Assembly (NCBI RefSeq): GCF_014196455.1
Contig: NZ_JACIDS010000003.1
Coordinates: 310,001-374,000, forward strand
DNA: 64,000 bases
Reading direction: 5' to 3'
From: Kaistia hirudinis
Lineage (GTDB): Bacteria; Pseudomonadota; Alphaproteobacteria; Rhizobiales; Kaistiaceae
The position numbers were made by a program, and so were the translations under genes. The number at the start of each line of letters is the position of its first letter. Position 1 is the first letter of the stretch. The notes beneath the pieces are model-generated. The model saw nothing but the letters and a program-made list of their open reading frames with translations, ran no database searches and was not told where the DNA came from. Positions 9,830 to 18,732 of the stretch are shown here, in pieces.

Positions 9830-10706
9830 CGTGACGCATGGAGCGCCGGTCGCCGCGCCGCGCGCCTTCGTCTCGCCGGCGACGGAACGGCGTGTCGTCC
9901 GCATCGTGCTCGTGCTGGTCGCGATCGCCTTCCTGGCGATCTTCCTGTTTCTGCCGCTGATCTCGGTCTTCTACGAGGCGTTCCGGGCCGGCTTTTCGGC
10001 GTTCCTCCGCGCGGTGACCGAGCGCGAGACGGCGTCGGCGATCCGCCTGACGCTGCTGGTTGCGGCCTTCTCCGTGCCGGCGAACCTCGTCTTCGGCGTC
10101 GCCGCGGCCTGGGCGATCGCCAAATACGAATTCAAGGGCAAGAGCCTGCTGATCACGCTGATCGACCTGCCCTTCTCGATCTCGCCGGTCACCTCCGGTC
10201 TCATCTATGTGCTGATGTTCGGCGCGCAGGGCTATATCGGACCGGTCCTCGCCGATCACGGTATCAAGATCATCTTCGCCGTGCCGGGCATCGTGCTGGC
10301 CACGATCTTCGTGACGTTTCCGTTCATCGCGCGCGAGCTGATCCCGATCATGCAGGCGCAGGGGTCGCAGGACGAGGAGGCGGCGCTGTCGCTCGGCGCC
10401 AGCGGTCTCAAGACCTTCTTCCGCGTCGCGCTGCCCAATGTGAAATGGGCGCTGCTCTACGGCGTGCTCCTCTGCAACGCCCGCGCGATGGGCGAATTCG
10501 GCGCCGTGTCGGTCGTTTCCGGCCATATTCGCGGCAAGACCAACACCATGCCGCTGCAGGTCGAGATCCTCTACAACGAGTACAACTACGGCGCCGCATT
10601 CGCGGTCGCGTCGCTGCTCGCCCTGCTCGCCCTCTTTACACTCATCGTCAAGTCGGTCTTGGAATGGCGTTATGCCGACGAGATCGCCGCGACCCGCCGC
10701 CATTGA
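9822..10706 (+). CDS. cysW: sulfate ABC transporter permease subunit CysW
   Basis: 294 residues, six predicted membrane spans, partner of CysT in the inner-membrane sulfate channel. Recognised by [17 protein letters not shown] and the EAA-type loop [20 protein letters not shown], with [18 protein letters not shown] near the C-terminus. Ends 10 bases before the chosen cysA start. Confidence 0.95.
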   Translation: MTDVTHGAPVAAPRAFVSPATERRVVRIVLVLVAIAFLAIFLFLPLISVFYEAFRAGFSAFLRAVTERETASAIRLTLLVAAFSVPANLVFGVAAAWAIAKYEFKGKSLLITLIDLPFSISPVTSGLIYVLMFGAQGYIGPVLADHGIKIIFAVPGIVLATIFVTFPFIARELIPIMQAQGSQDEEAALSLGASGLKTFFRVALPNVKWALLYGVLLCNARAMGEFGAVSVVSGHIRGKTNTMPLQVEILYNEYNYGAAFAVASLLALLALFTLIVKSVLEWRYADEIAATRRH

Positions 10707-10716
10707 GGTCCACGAG

Positions 10717-11811
10717 ATGAACGCGCTCGCCTCCATCGACAGCGAAGGCTCCGTCGCGCTCGGCGAGCCGGTCGACGTCACGATCGAAAATGTGGTGAAG
10801 GCCTTCGACGACACGCCGGCCCTGCACGGCGTCTCGCTCGACGTCAAGGCGGGCGAACTCGTCGCGCTGCTCGGCCCCTCCGGCTCGGGCAAGACCACGC
10901 TGCTGCGCATCCTCGCCGGGCTCGACGCGCCGACCGCGGGGCGCGTGCTGTTCGGCGGCGAGGACGCGCTCGGTCTCGCCGTGCAGGACCGCAATATCGG
11001 CTTCGTGTTCCAGCATTACGCGCTGTTCCGCCACATGACGGTGTTCGACAACATCGCCTTCGGGCTGACGGTGCGCCCGCGCGCGCAGCGCCCGTCCAAG
11101 GCCGATATCCGCCGCCGCGTGCTCGGCCTGATCGACCTGGTGCAGCTCAACGGCCTCGACAAGCGCTATCCCACCCAGCTTTCGGGCGGCCAGCGCCAGC
11201 GCGTGGCGCTCGCCCGTGCGCTTGCCATCGAGCCGCGCGTGCTGCTACTCGACGAGCCCTTCGGCGCGCTCGATGCTCAGGTGCGCAAGGATCTCCGTCG
11301 CTGGCTGCGCGAGATCCATGACCGCACCGGCCACACGACCTTCTTCGTGACTCATGATCAGGAAGAAGCGCTGGAGCTTGCCGACCGCGTCGTCGTGATG
11401 TCGAAGGGGCGGATCGAGCAGGTCGGCTCGGCCGACGACATCTATGATTCGCCCGCGAGCCCCTTCGTCTTCGGCTTCATTGGCGAATCCTCGCTGCTGC
11501 CGGTGACGGTCGCGGACGGAGCCGCCGTGCTCGACGGCGTGCCCACGGGGCTTTCGGCGCCCGGCGCGGCGGCTGGACCCGCGACGCTCGGCTTCCGCCC
11601 GCATGACGTGGTGCTGGTCGAGGACGACGGTCCCGCGCTGCGCGGCCGCATCATCGCGGAGCGGCGCCACGGCGCCCGCCGCCGGCTGGAGCTGGAGGTC
11701 GGCCGCGAGCACCACCGCGCCGAGATCGACGTCGAAGTCGGCGCGCCGCGCCCCGAGGGCGGCCGCATCGCCTTCCGCCCGGAGCGCTGGCGGATCTTCC
11801 CGCCGCGTTGA
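10717..11811 (+). CDS. cysA: sulfate ABC transporter ATP-binding protein
   Basis: 364 residues. Contains Walker [11 protein letters not shown]-loop [16 protein letters not shown], signature LSGGQRQR, Walker [12 protein letters not shown] and the H-loop VTHDQEEA, followed by a C-terminal TOBE-like domain (from about residue 240). It powers the CysTW channel. The ATG at 10717 (GAGG upstream) is preferred over an in-frame ATG at 10672 that would lie inside cysW. Last gene of the operon; no hairpin terminator was found right after it. Confidence 0.95.
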   Translation: MNALASIDSEGSVALGEPVDVTIENVVKAFDDTPALHGVSLDVKAGELVALLGPSGSGKTTLLRILAGLDAPTAGRVLFGGEDALGLAVQDRNIGFVFQHYALFRHMTVFDNIAFGLTVRPRAQRPSKADIRRRVLGLIDLVQLNGLDKRYPTQLSGGQRQRVALARALAIEPRVLLLDEPFGALDAQVRKDLRRWLREIHDRTGHTTFFVTHDQEEALELADRVVVMSKGRIEQVGSADDIYDSPASPFVFGFIGESSLLPVTVADGAAVLDGVPTGLSAPGAAAGPATLGFRPHDVVLVEDDGPALRGRIIAERRHGARRRLELEVGREHHRAEIDVEVGAPRPEGGRIAFRPERWRIFPPR

Positions 11812-11896
11812 ACGGACGGCCTCTTCCCGCGCGCGCGGCTTGCGCTTAGTGTCCCCCGTCTGGCCATGATACCGGCCGCGTTGTGGAGGAAAGACG

Positions 11897-12586
11897 ATGA
11901 AGCGCTCGCGCGTGAACGAGATCATGCAGGAGGCGGATTCCTTCATCCGTTCCTTCGGTTTCCTGCTGCCGCCCTTTGCCTATTGGACGCCGGAGGAATT
12001 CCAGCGCCGCCGCGCCGAAGCCGGCGGCATCGTCGAGGCCCGCCTCGGCTGGGACATCACGGATTACGGCAAGGAGAAGTTCGACGAACTCGGGCTCTTT
12101 CTCTTCACCGTCCGCAACGGCCGCGCCGCCGACCTCTCGACCGGGCGGGGCATGCTCTATGCCGAGAAGATCATGATCTCGCGCAAGGACCAGCTCTCGC
12201 CGATGCACCGCCACAACATCAAGGCGGAAGACATCATCAATCGCGGCGGCGGCTCGCTGGTGCTCGAACTGTTCATGCCGGATGCCGAGGGCAATATCGA
12301 CCGCGAGGCCGAGGTCACCGTGCCGACCGACGGCGTGTTGCGCCGCCTGCCCGCCGGAGGCCTGCTCAAGCTCGATCCCGGCGAGAGCGTGACGCTGCTG
12401 CCGGGCGTCTGGCACGCCTTCTGGGGCGAGGGCGCCGACGTGCTGATCGGCGAGGTCTCGACGGTCAATGACGACCTGACCGACAATGTCTTCGCCGAGC
12501 CGATCGGGCGCTTCGCGCAGATCGAGGAGGACGAGGAGCCGATGCATCTCCTCGTCGCGGACTACGGCACGCGCCTCAAGGGCTGA
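11897..12586 (+). CDS. D-lyxose ketol-isomerase
   Basis: 229 residues of the cupin-fold D-lyxose isomerase family, which interconverts D-lyxose with D-xylulose (and often D-mannose with D-fructose). The metal ligands are visible: His104 and His106 in PMHRHNIK, Glu111 in KAEDIINRGGG and His173 in PGVWHAFWG. Preceded by GGAGGAAAGACG, a strong ribosome site. An ABM-fold gene follows after 16 bases and may be co-transcribed. A xylulokinase-like FGGY gene lies 9 kb away, so the lyxose to xylulose 5-phosphate route could be shared, which is inference. Confidence 0.9.
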   Translation: MKRSRVNEIMQEADSFIRSFGFLLPPFAYWTPEEFQRRRAEAGGIVEARLGWDITDYGKEKFDELGLFLFTVRNGRAADLSTGRGMLYAEKIMISRKDQLSPMHRHNIKAEDIINRGGGSLVLELFMPDAEGNIDREAEVTVPTDGVLRRLPAGGLLKLDPGESVTLLPGVWHAFWGEGADVLIGEVSTVNDDLTDNVFAEPIGRFAQIEEDEEPMHLLVADYGTRLKG

Positions 12587-12602
12587 GGCCGGGCGTCGGC
12601 AG

Positions 12603-12947
12603 ATGTCGAACGGGCGAGCGGCGCAGGGCGAAGACGATGGACGTATCGTCAGGATCGCTGAAATCGAGATCGATCCGGACTGCCTCGACGACTACAAGGC
12701 GCTGCTCGCGGAGGAGATAGAGGCGTCGGTTCGGCTGGAGGCCGGCGTTCTCTCCCTTCTCGCCGTGTCGATAAAGGGACTGCCTGCACACATCCGCATC
12801 CTTGAGATCTATGCGGACCGGCAGGCCTATGAGGCCCACCTGACGACGCCGCACTTTCTCAAATATAAGACTTTGACCGCAGGCATGGTCCGTTCGCTCC
12901 GTCTCGTCGAGACGGATCCGATCTGTCTCGGCTTGAAAGGCGGCTGA
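12603..12947 (+). CDS. antibiotic biosynthesis monooxygenase (ABM) domain protein
   Basis: 114 residues with the dimeric ferredoxin-like ABM fold: two beta-alpha-beta halves, the second with ILEIYADRQAYEAHLTTPHFLKYK, typical of YgiN-like quinol monooxygenases. The open frame begins 39 codons earlier inside the isomerase gene, but ABM homology starts after the ATG at 12603. Function is not fixed; relatives are quinol monooxygenases or stress proteins. It is in the same direction as, and 16 bases after, the D-lyxose isomerase, and convergent with the siderophore-interacting gene. Confidence 0.82.
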   Translation: MSNGRAAQGEDDGRIVRIAEIEIDPDCLDDYKALLAEEIEASVRLEAGVLSLLAVSIKGLPAHIRILEIYADRQAYEAHLTTPHFLKYKTLTAGMVRSLRLVETDPICLGLKGG

Positions 12948-12963
12948 GCGGATTTTCCCTGCG

Positions 12964-13731
12964 TCAGTCCTCGATCCGCTCATGTGCGTCCGCTTCGCCG
13001 CGCTTCCAGTAGCCGGCCGCCTTCATCCACGCCTTGGGATGGCCGCGCTCCTCGGTGAGGTAGCGGCGGATCGCCCGCGCCACGCTGCTCTCGGCCGCTA
13101 CGAAGATGAATCCGTCGCCGGGCGGGAAGTACTGTCCGGCGAGGAGGGCGATCAGCGCCGCCGCATCGTCGGGGCCGGATTCGCTGCGCAAGCTCCACAG
13201 CGCCGTCCAGTCCGCCTTCGTCTCGATCGTCTGGCGCTCGCCGGCATCGGCGACCACGGCCGCGGTCAGGACCGGCAGGCCGGGGCGGGTCTCCTCGAGC
13301 CAGCGGCCGATGGCCGGGAGCGCCGTCTCGTCGCCGATCAGCCAGAGCCAGTCGAAATCGTCGGCGACGACGGCCGAGCCGCGCGGCCCGCCGATATCGA
13401 GCGTGTCGCCGATGCGGGCGCCGGCAGCGAAGGCGGTGGCGGGGCCGGCCTCGTGCAGCGCGAAATCGATCACCAGCGTGCCGGCGGCGACATCGAAGCG
13501 GCGCGGCGTGAAATCGCGCATCTGCGGCCCGCTTTCGTCGGCGAAGAACAGCTTGATGTGGTCGTCCGGCGCGAGGCTGGCGAAGCCCTCCATCGTGTCG
13601 GCGGTGAAGGTGATGCGCCGCATGCGCGGCGTTACGTCCTCGATCGCCTGCACCGTCAGTTGCCGCCGCCGGATCTCGTGGCGCACGCGGCGGACCGCGT
13701 GGCGCTCAGGGTTCGGTGTGTCCATGGCCAT
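12964..13731 (-). CDS. siderophore-interacting protein (FAD-dependent ferric reductase)
   Basis: 255 residues of the SIP/ViuB family, cytoplasmic flavoproteins that reduce ferric siderophores to release iron. The FAD region contains MRDFTPRRFD, the family form of the RxYT/S motif, and the protein ends with the typical AGYWKRGEADAHE stretch. SIP-type C-terminal NAD(P)H-binding segments are seen around FVAAESSVARAIRRYL. Two possible ATGs lie six bases apart; the first is used. It lies downstream of an exporter gene on the same strand and beside the heme-uptake block, fitting an iron-starvation role. Confidence 0.92.
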   Translation of the reverse strand: MAMDTPNPERHAVRRVRHEIRRRQLTVQAIEDVTPRMRRITFTADTMEGFASLAPDDHIKLFFADESGPQMRDFTPRRFDVAAGTLVIDFALHEAGPATAFAAGARIGDTLDIGGPRGSAVVADDFDWLWLIGDETALPAIGRWLEETRPGLPVLTAAVVADAGERQTIETKADWTALWSLRSESGPDDAAALIALLAGQYFPPGDGFIFVAAESSVARAIRRYLTEERGHPKAWMKAAGYWKRGEADAHERIED

Positions 13732-13749
13732 TCGGCCTCCGATAGATCA

Positions 13750-13791
13750 TAAGATATAACGTAAGATACTATCGAAAGATCGATCGGGCAA
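13750..13791 (-). promoter_or_regulatory. candidate promoter and operator of the siderophore-interacting gene
   Basis: AT-rich island in GC-rich DNA. Read on the minus strand, TTGCCC (13786-13791), a 17-base spacer and TATCTT (13763-13768) form a plausible promoter. The direct repeat TATCTTA occurs twice with a 12-base period (13762-13768 and 13750-13756), covering the -10 and the start region, as expected for a repressor site. The regulator is unknown. Confidence 0.45.
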
Positions 13792-13801
13792 GCCTTGGTG
13801 C

Positions 13802-15526
13802 TCAATCCGCCGCGGCGACCGCCGCGCGGCCCCGGGTGTGGGCCGGCTCCTCGTCATGCACATAGCGCCCGCCCGCGAACCAGGAGGCGAGGGCGGCGAG
13901 GAGATTCAGGATCATCGAGAACGAGAAGGCGAAGACGAGCCCGTGCATGAAGGGCGCGGCCAGGAGATGTGGGAAGAAGGTCTTGCCGGTGATCGTCGCC
14001 GCGGCGTCGGGCGGGAGGGTCGCCAGCGCCGCGGCCGGCACCAGTTCGCCCATTGGGTTGTAACCGAGGAAGGCGGCGAAGAGGCTCGCCACGGCCGGTT
14101 CCGACGCCGCGTGCCGGGCGATGTCCGCCGGGACATTCTGCGCGAGCAGCGCCGTTTCCATCGCCTGGGGCAGCATCTGCGTCATGCCGGCGATCATCAG
14201 GCTGAAGAAGATGCCGATCGACAGCACCTGTCCGGAATTGAGCGTCGTCGCCCGCATGCCCGCGGCCTGGCCGCGCTCGGCGGCGGGGACCGAATTCATG
14301 ATTGCGGTCGAGTTCGGGGCGATGAAGAGGCCCGAGCCGAGGCCGTTCAAGAACAGCAGGAACGCGAAGAGCGGATAGGAGAAATCGGGCGGCAGCTCCA
14401 TCAGAGCGGCGAAGGAGATCGCGCCGATGATCATGCCGCCGACGGCGAAGGGCCTGGCACCGTGATGGTCGGAGAGATAGCCGGAGACGGGTGTCGCGAC
14501 CAGGAATCCGAGTGTCAGCGGCAGCATGAAGATGCCGGCCCAGAGCGGCGTCTCCTCGAAGGAGTAGCCGTGCAGCGGCAGCCAGATGCCCTGCAGCCAG
14601 ATGATCAGCATGAACTGCAGCCCGCCGCGGCCGATGGCGGCGAGGAGGCTCGCCAGATTGCCGGCCGAGAAGGCGCGGATGCGGAACAGAGCGAGGTCGA
14701 ACATCGGGAAGGCGACCATCCGCTCGACGAACAGGAAGGCGACGAGCAGCGCGATGCCGAGGGCCAGCAGCGTGACGACCTTCGGGCTCGTCCAGGCCAT
14801 GGCATGGGTGCCATAGGGCTGGATGCCCTCGGTGATGGCGACGAGCACCAGGATCAGGCCGATGCCGAAGGTGGCGTTGCCGAGCCAGTCGACGGGGCGG
14901 TGGCGCGGCGGGATCCGGTCGCGGAGCCGCCAATAGGCCCAGGCCGTGCCGATGACGCCGATGGGAACATTGATCCAGAAGACGAGCCGCCAGTCGATAT
15001 CCGCGAGCAGGCCGCCGATAACGAGGCCGATGAAGGAGCCGCCGATGGCCGCGATCGTATTGATGCCGAGCGCCAGCCCGCGCTGATGCGTCGGGAAGGC
15101 GTCGGTGAGCAGCGCGGTCGAGTTCGCCATCAGCATGGCGCCGCCAATGCCCTGGATGATCCGCACGACGATCAGGTACCAGGCCGCGCCCGGCCCGTCG
15201 CCGGGCATGAGGCTCAAGGCGACGGCGGCGAGCGTGAAGATCAGGAAGCCGGCATTGTAGCTCTTGGCGCGGCCGAGGCTGTCGCCGAGCCGGCCGAAGG
15301 CGACGACCAGCACCGAGGTCGCGACCATGTAGCCCATGATCGACCACAGGAGAATGTTGACGTTGGACGGCTCCAGCGGCTTCAGCCCGATGCCGCGAAA
15401 CACGGCCGGCAGGCTGATCAGCAGGATCGAGCCGTTGATCGACGCGGCGAGCATGCCGAGCGTCGTATTGGAGAGCACGAGCCACTTGTAGTGGGGCCCG
15501 AGGCTCTTGTGGTGTCTGTGGACCAT
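13802..15526 (-). CDS. MFS transporter, DHA2 (EmrB/QacA) family
   Basis: 574 residues with about 14 membrane spans. Motif A appears as GRLGDSLGR after the second span; IIQGIGGAMLMANSTALLTD is motif C-like for drug/proton antiporters of the DHA2 group. Probably a proton-driven exporter of a drug or small metabolite. The ATG at 15526 is chosen (GGCGGA upstream); an open frame extends 22 codons further but is not family-like. Location between the siderophore-interacting gene and hmuQ suggests an iron-related cargo such as a siderophore, which is only inference. Confidence 0.9.
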   Translation of the reverse strand: MVHRHHKSLGPHYKWLVLSNTTLGMLAASINGSILLISLPAVFRGIGLKPLEPSNVNILLWSIMGYMVATSVLVVAFGRLGDSLGRAKSYNAGFLIFTLAAVALSLMPGDGPGAAWYLIVVRIIQGIGGAMLMANSTALLTDAFPTHQRGLALGINTIAAIGGSFIGLVIGGLLADIDWRLVFWINVPIGVIGTAWAYWRLRDRIPPRHRPVDWLGNATFGIGLILVLVAITEGIQPYGTHAMAWTSPKVVTLLALGIALLVAFLFVERMVAFPMFDLALFRIRAFSAGNLASLLAAIGRGGLQFMLIIWLQGIWLPLHGYSFEETPLWAGIFMLPLTLGFLVATPVSGYLSDHHGARPFAVGGMIIGAISFAALMELPPDFSYPLFAFLLFLNGLGSGLFIAPNSTAIMNSVPAAERGQAAGMRATTLNSGQVLSIGIFFSLMIAGMTQMLPQAMETALLAQNVPADIARHAASEPAVASLFAAFLGYNPMGELVPAAALATLPPDAAATITGKTFFPHLLAAPFMHGLVFAFSFSMILNLLAALASWFAGGRYVHDEEPAHTRGRAAVAAAD

Positions 15527-15599
15527 GGTGAACTTCCGCCGAGCCGCAAGATCCGGCGCAGTGCACACACCCGTGCGCGCCGCGCCGGCCAATCCCGAG

Positions 15600-15642
15600 A
15601 TAATAATGACGCCTTATTATATGCAACGGGAGTTTCTGGCAA
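15600..15642 (-). promoter_or_regulatory. promoter with overlapping palindromic operator for the MFS exporter
   Basis: On the minus strand a consensus -10 TATAAT (15616-15621) lies 15 bases after TTGCCA (15637-15642). A perfect inverted repeat with 7-base arms, ATAATAA-N7-TTATTAT (15600-15620), overlaps the -10 and extends into the start region, the classic place for a TetR- or MarR-type repressor. No such regulator gene is adjacent. Confidence 0.55.
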
Positions 15643-15717
15643 TCTCCTGCCATGGCCGGCGCCTATCTCAACGTCGTGCCTCGCCCCATCTCCGCGCGGC
15701 ACGGCCCCCAAATGAAA

Positions 15718-15752
15718 CGGGCTCCCCGCGCCGGCATGGCACGGGGAGCCCG
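15718..15752 (-). terminator. rho-independent terminator after hmuQ
   Basis: Inverted repeat CGGGCTCCCCG / CGGGGAGCCCG, 11 perfect pairs with a 13-base loop. On the minus strand it is followed by TTTCATTT, so it should end the hmuR-hmuQ transcript 44 bases after the hmuQ stop. Confidence 0.75.
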
Positions 15753-15795
15753 GATCGGCCGGGGTGGGGCCGTTCGGCGCCGCGCGGCGCCTTGA

Positions 15796-16104
15796 TCAGA
15801 CGCCCTCGACGGTCTCGAAGCCTTCGAACTGCGGATGGCCGAGGAACATCGGCTTGCGGTCGCCGGCGCCCTTGTGCGCCTGGCGGAACTGCTCCGACTT
15901 GGTCCAGGCGACGAAATCGTCCTTGGTCTTCCAGATCGTGTGCGAGGAGTAGAGCGTGTGGTCCTCGGCTTCCGGTCCCTTCAGCAGGTGGAAGTCGACA
16001 TAGCCCTCCATCTCGTCGAGATGGCGGTCGCGCGAGCGCCAGACTTCCTCGAATTCGGCTTCGGAGCCCTTGATGACGCGGAAGCGGTTCATGGCGATGT
16101 ACAT
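15796..16104 (-). CDS. hmuQ: heme-degrading monooxygenase, IsdG/HmuQ type
   Basis: 102 residues, ABM fold. It carries the catalytic residues of IsdG-type heme oxygenases at the same positions: Asn6 (MYIAMNRF), Trp67 (FVAWTKS) and His77 (RQAHKGAG, proximal heme ligand). It should open cytoplasmic heme to release iron, as HmuQ does in Bradyrhizobium. Start supported by AAAGGAA upstream; the open frame runs 44 codons further but without homology. It is 165 bases downstream of hmuR on the same strand, separated by a strong hairpin. Confidence 0.9.
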   Translation of the reverse strand: MYIAMNRFRVIKGSEAEFEEVWRSRDRHLDEMEGYVDFHLLKGPEAEDHTLYSSHTIWKTKDDFVAWTKSEQFRQAHKGAGDRKPMFLGHPQFEGFETVEGV

Positions 16105-16181
16105 TGCGGTTCCTTTGGCGATTGTCGTTGCGTGCCTGTCGGGTGCGTAGGGCCGCCCTCGCGGGCATGCCCCTAAGAGAT

Positions 16182-16214
16182 GGGGAGGAAAGACGTTTTG
16201 CGTCTTTCCTCCCC
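16182..16214. repeat. strong hairpin between hmuR and hmuQ
   Basis: Perfect inverted repeat with 14-base arms, GGGGAGGAAAGACG and its complement, around a 5-base loop TTTTG. There is no run of T after it on either strand, so it is not a standard terminator. It lies 56 bases after the hmuR stop and may be a partial terminator or mRNA stabiliser that sets receptor and oxygenase levels separately. Confidence 0.7.
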
Positions 16215-16269
16215 CGTGCGGGCCGGGCGTCACCACACCACCCGGCCTGCCGTTCCGATCCGGCCGGCC

Positions 16270-18552
16270 TCAGAACTGGTAGGTGAGGTTGACGCGGTAG
16301 TTGCGTCCCGGCTCGGTGTAGTAGTCGAGGTTGGAACTGCTCGCGGTGACCGTCGTCGGCACGTCGAGCGCGTTCCAGTACTTCTCGTCGAAGAGGTTGA
16401 AGACGCCGGCCTGCAGGCGAAGGCCCTCGACCTGCTTGGGCTGCCACCACACCGTCCAGTCGACGACGGCATAGGCCGGCGCGTTGTAGGCGGCGGAGGT
16501 CTGGGCGTCGAGCGCGGCAGCCGTGAGGAGCAGGTCGGAACCCCAGTCTTCCGTGAAGTAGCCGAGGCCGATGATGCCCTTCACTGGCGGCACCGAGTCG
16601 AGCCAGGTGCCGTTGGCGAGGTCCTGTCCGACCATCCAGGCGACCGAGCCCCAGGTCTTCCAGTTCTCGGCGAACTGCCAGTTGCCGCGCGCCTCGACGC
16701 CATAGATGTTGACGCTCTCGAGATTGACGTAGCGCGTCACGCCATAGGGGTAATTGGCCAGCGGATAGCCTGCGGCCGCGGCCTCGGCGGCCGTCAGCGA
16801 CTTGGCGTCGATGAAGTTCTTGTAGAAATTGCTGAAGAGCGAGACGCCGCCGCCGAGTTCGCGGTCGCCGAACTTCACGCCCGTCTCGTAGCCCGAGCCT
16901 TCCTGCGGCTTCAGGTCGGGATTGCCGAGCGCGACATAGGCGCCGGGTCCGCCATAGGTCAGGTAGAGCTGGGCGGGCGTCGGGGCGGTGAAGGACTGCG
17001 CCCACTGGGCGTAGAACGACACGTCCTTCGTCGCCTGCCAGGTGCCGAGCAGGCTCGGCGACAGCTTGGAGCCGCTCGATTCCGGCGGCAGGCCATTATA
17101 GGCGTTGTTCTGGCTGAAACCGGCCGAGGCCTGCGGGACCTGCTCGAACCAGTCGTAGCGCAGGCCGGGCGTGATGGTCAGCTGGTCGGTCACCGCGATG
17201 TCGTCGCGGATCCAGGCGGCGAAGCTCGTGCCATTCGCGTCGGGCGAGTCGGCCTGGTTCGTGTGCAGCTGCGAGCAGGTCGAGCCGCGCGCCGGATTGG
17301 GCGGGCAGTTGTCGACGCCGTAGGAATACTGCGTCGTATCGGTCAGATAGACCTCGCCGCCGAAGGTCAGGCTGTTCTGGTAGCCGCCGACGTCGAACTT
17401 CTTGTTGCCCCAGCCCTTGATCCCATATTCCTCGATCTCGTTCGAGTTGTTGCGGATATAGGGCCCGATGACCGAGGTCGAGCGATAGGCGTCGGTGCCG
17501 TTGTCCTGCTGGAGGTTCTGCCAGTAGGCCATCACCTGGCCGCCATCGAGGAAGCCGCCGCCCTCCTCGGGCTTGTAGTCATAGGTCAGCGACACGCGCT
17601 GGCGCTCCGCGACCTCGCTGCCGTCATAGTTGCCCGGACGGTAATTGCCGGTCAGCGACTGGCTCGTCATCACGTCCGTGGTCGAATCGTACTTGAACAC
17701 CTCGCCCGTCAGCGTCAGCTCGTGGCCGCCCTCGAAGCGCTGCGACAGCTTTCCGAGCACGCTGTACTGGTCGTAATCCATGGGGTTGGCTTCGGTACGG
17801 GTCGTGCCGTAGCCGCCCACCGTGCCCATGGTCTCGGTCTCGTGGCCGTTCGTGTAGGAGCCCTGGACGAGCACCGAGGTGTCGTTGATCCGGCCCGCGA
17901 TCGCGTTCGAGGTGACGAAGCTCTGGTTCGCGCTCGAATAGGTGTTCTTCGTGAGGAAGCCGAAGTTGCGGCCATCGCGGATGATGTCGTCGGCCGAGAG
18001 GGTCGTCAGCGCGACGATGCCACCCATCGCGCCCGAGCCGGCGATGCTGGAATCGGCGCCGCGCACGATGTCGATCGTCGAAAGCGCGCCGAAGTCGAAC
18101 GTCGAGAGACCGCCGTTCGAGCCCGTGCGCGCGCCGCCCTCACCGAGGTAGGGAATGCGGATGCCGTCGATCGTCGTCAGCACATTGCCCTGATCGAGGC
18201 CGCGCACATTGATGCTGTTGGTCGTCGTGGAGAAATTCACGCCCGGCTCGGCGCGCGACGAGAAGTCCTGCCAGGAATCGATGAAGCGGTCGTTGATCTG
18301 CTCGGCCGTGGTCGTCGTCGCCATCGCCGTCCCCTCCTTGGCCGTGACGGCCGGGGAGGTGCTGGCGCTCGCGCTGCCGCTCGTCACGACGATCTTCGGC
18401 AGGACGGCACCCGATTCGGTCTCCGTGCCTGCCGCGGATTCGGTCGTGCTTTTCGCCGCCGATTGGGCCTTCGCCGCCGATGCCGCGAATGGAGAGATCA
18501 GGAGGACGGCCGTTCCGGCCATCAGCAAGGTCCTAAGTGGAGCGACGCTCAT
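16270..18552 (-). CDS. hmuR: TonB-dependent heme/hemoglobin receptor
   Basis: 760 residues. A signal peptide (cut near residue 30, SAAKAQS) is followed by a TonB-box-like PKIVVTS, a plug domain (NVRGLDQGNVLTTIDGIRIP) and a 22-strand barrel ending in the export signal YQF. FTAPTPAQLY (from 521) and NPDLKPQ (544-550) match the FRAP and NPNL-type motifs that bracket the heme loop. It moves heme across the outer membrane using TonB energy. The ATG at 18552 is preferred to one 16 codons upstream because the signal peptide starts there. Divergent from hmuPTUV. Confidence 0.93.
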   Translation of the reverse strand: MSVAPLRTLLMAGTAVLLISPFAASAAKAQSAAKSTTESAAGTETESGAVLPKIVVTSGSASASTSPAVTAKEGTAMATTTTAEQINDRFIDSWQDFSSRAEPGVNFSTTTNSINVRGLDQGNVLTTIDGIRIPYLGEGGARTGSNGGLSTFDFGALSTIDIVRGADSSIAGSGAMGGIVALTTLSADDIIRDGRNFGFLTKNTYSSANQSFVTSNAIAGRINDTSVLVQGSYTNGHETETMGTVGGYGTTRTEANPMDYDQYSVLGKLSQRFEGGHELTLTGEVFKYDSTTDVMTSQSLTGNYRPGNYDGSEVAERQRVSLTYDYKPEEGGGFLDGGQVMAYWQNLQQDNGTDAYRSTSVIGPYIRNNSNEIEEYGIKGWGNKKFDVGGYQNSLTFGGEVYLTDTTQYSYGVDNCPPNPARGSTCSQLHTNQADSPDANGTSFAAWIRDDIAVTDQLTITPGLRYDWFEQVPQASAGFSQNNAYNGLPPESSGSKLSPSLLGTWQATKDVSFYAQWAQSFTAPTPAQLYLTYGGPGAYVALGNPDLKPQEGSGYETGVKFGDRELGGGVSLFSNFYKNFIDAKSLTAAEAAAAGYPLANYPYGVTRYVNLESVNIYGVEARGNWQFAENWKTWGSVAWMVGQDLANGTWLDSVPPVKGIIGLGYFTEDWGSDLLLTAAALDAQTSAAYNAPAYAVVDWTVWWQPKQVEGLRLQAGVFNLFDEKYWNALDVPTTVTASSSNLDYYTEPGRNYRVNLTYQF

Positions 18553-18696
18553 TCGAGCCCCCAGTTGGCGAGTTCGGGATGGCCTGGCTGGCTGTCGCAT
18601 CCGCGGGGAAGGCGCGGGGGAACCGGCGTGCTCGGCATGGGCCCGAGCCTTTGAAGGGCACGGGTGTCGACATCTGCGTGGATGTTTCGCTTGCGG

Positions 18697-18725
18697 TGAT
18701 AGGAAAAGGTGAGTACGTCAGTCAA
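18697..18725 (-). promoter_or_regulatory. promoter of hmuR
   Basis: On the minus strand TTGACT (18720-18725), a 17-base spacer and CTATCA (18697-18702) make a good vegetative promoter. Transcription would start near 18690, giving a leader of about 138 bases before the hmuR ATG. Confidence 0.6.
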
Positions 18726-18732
18726 CTAATTT

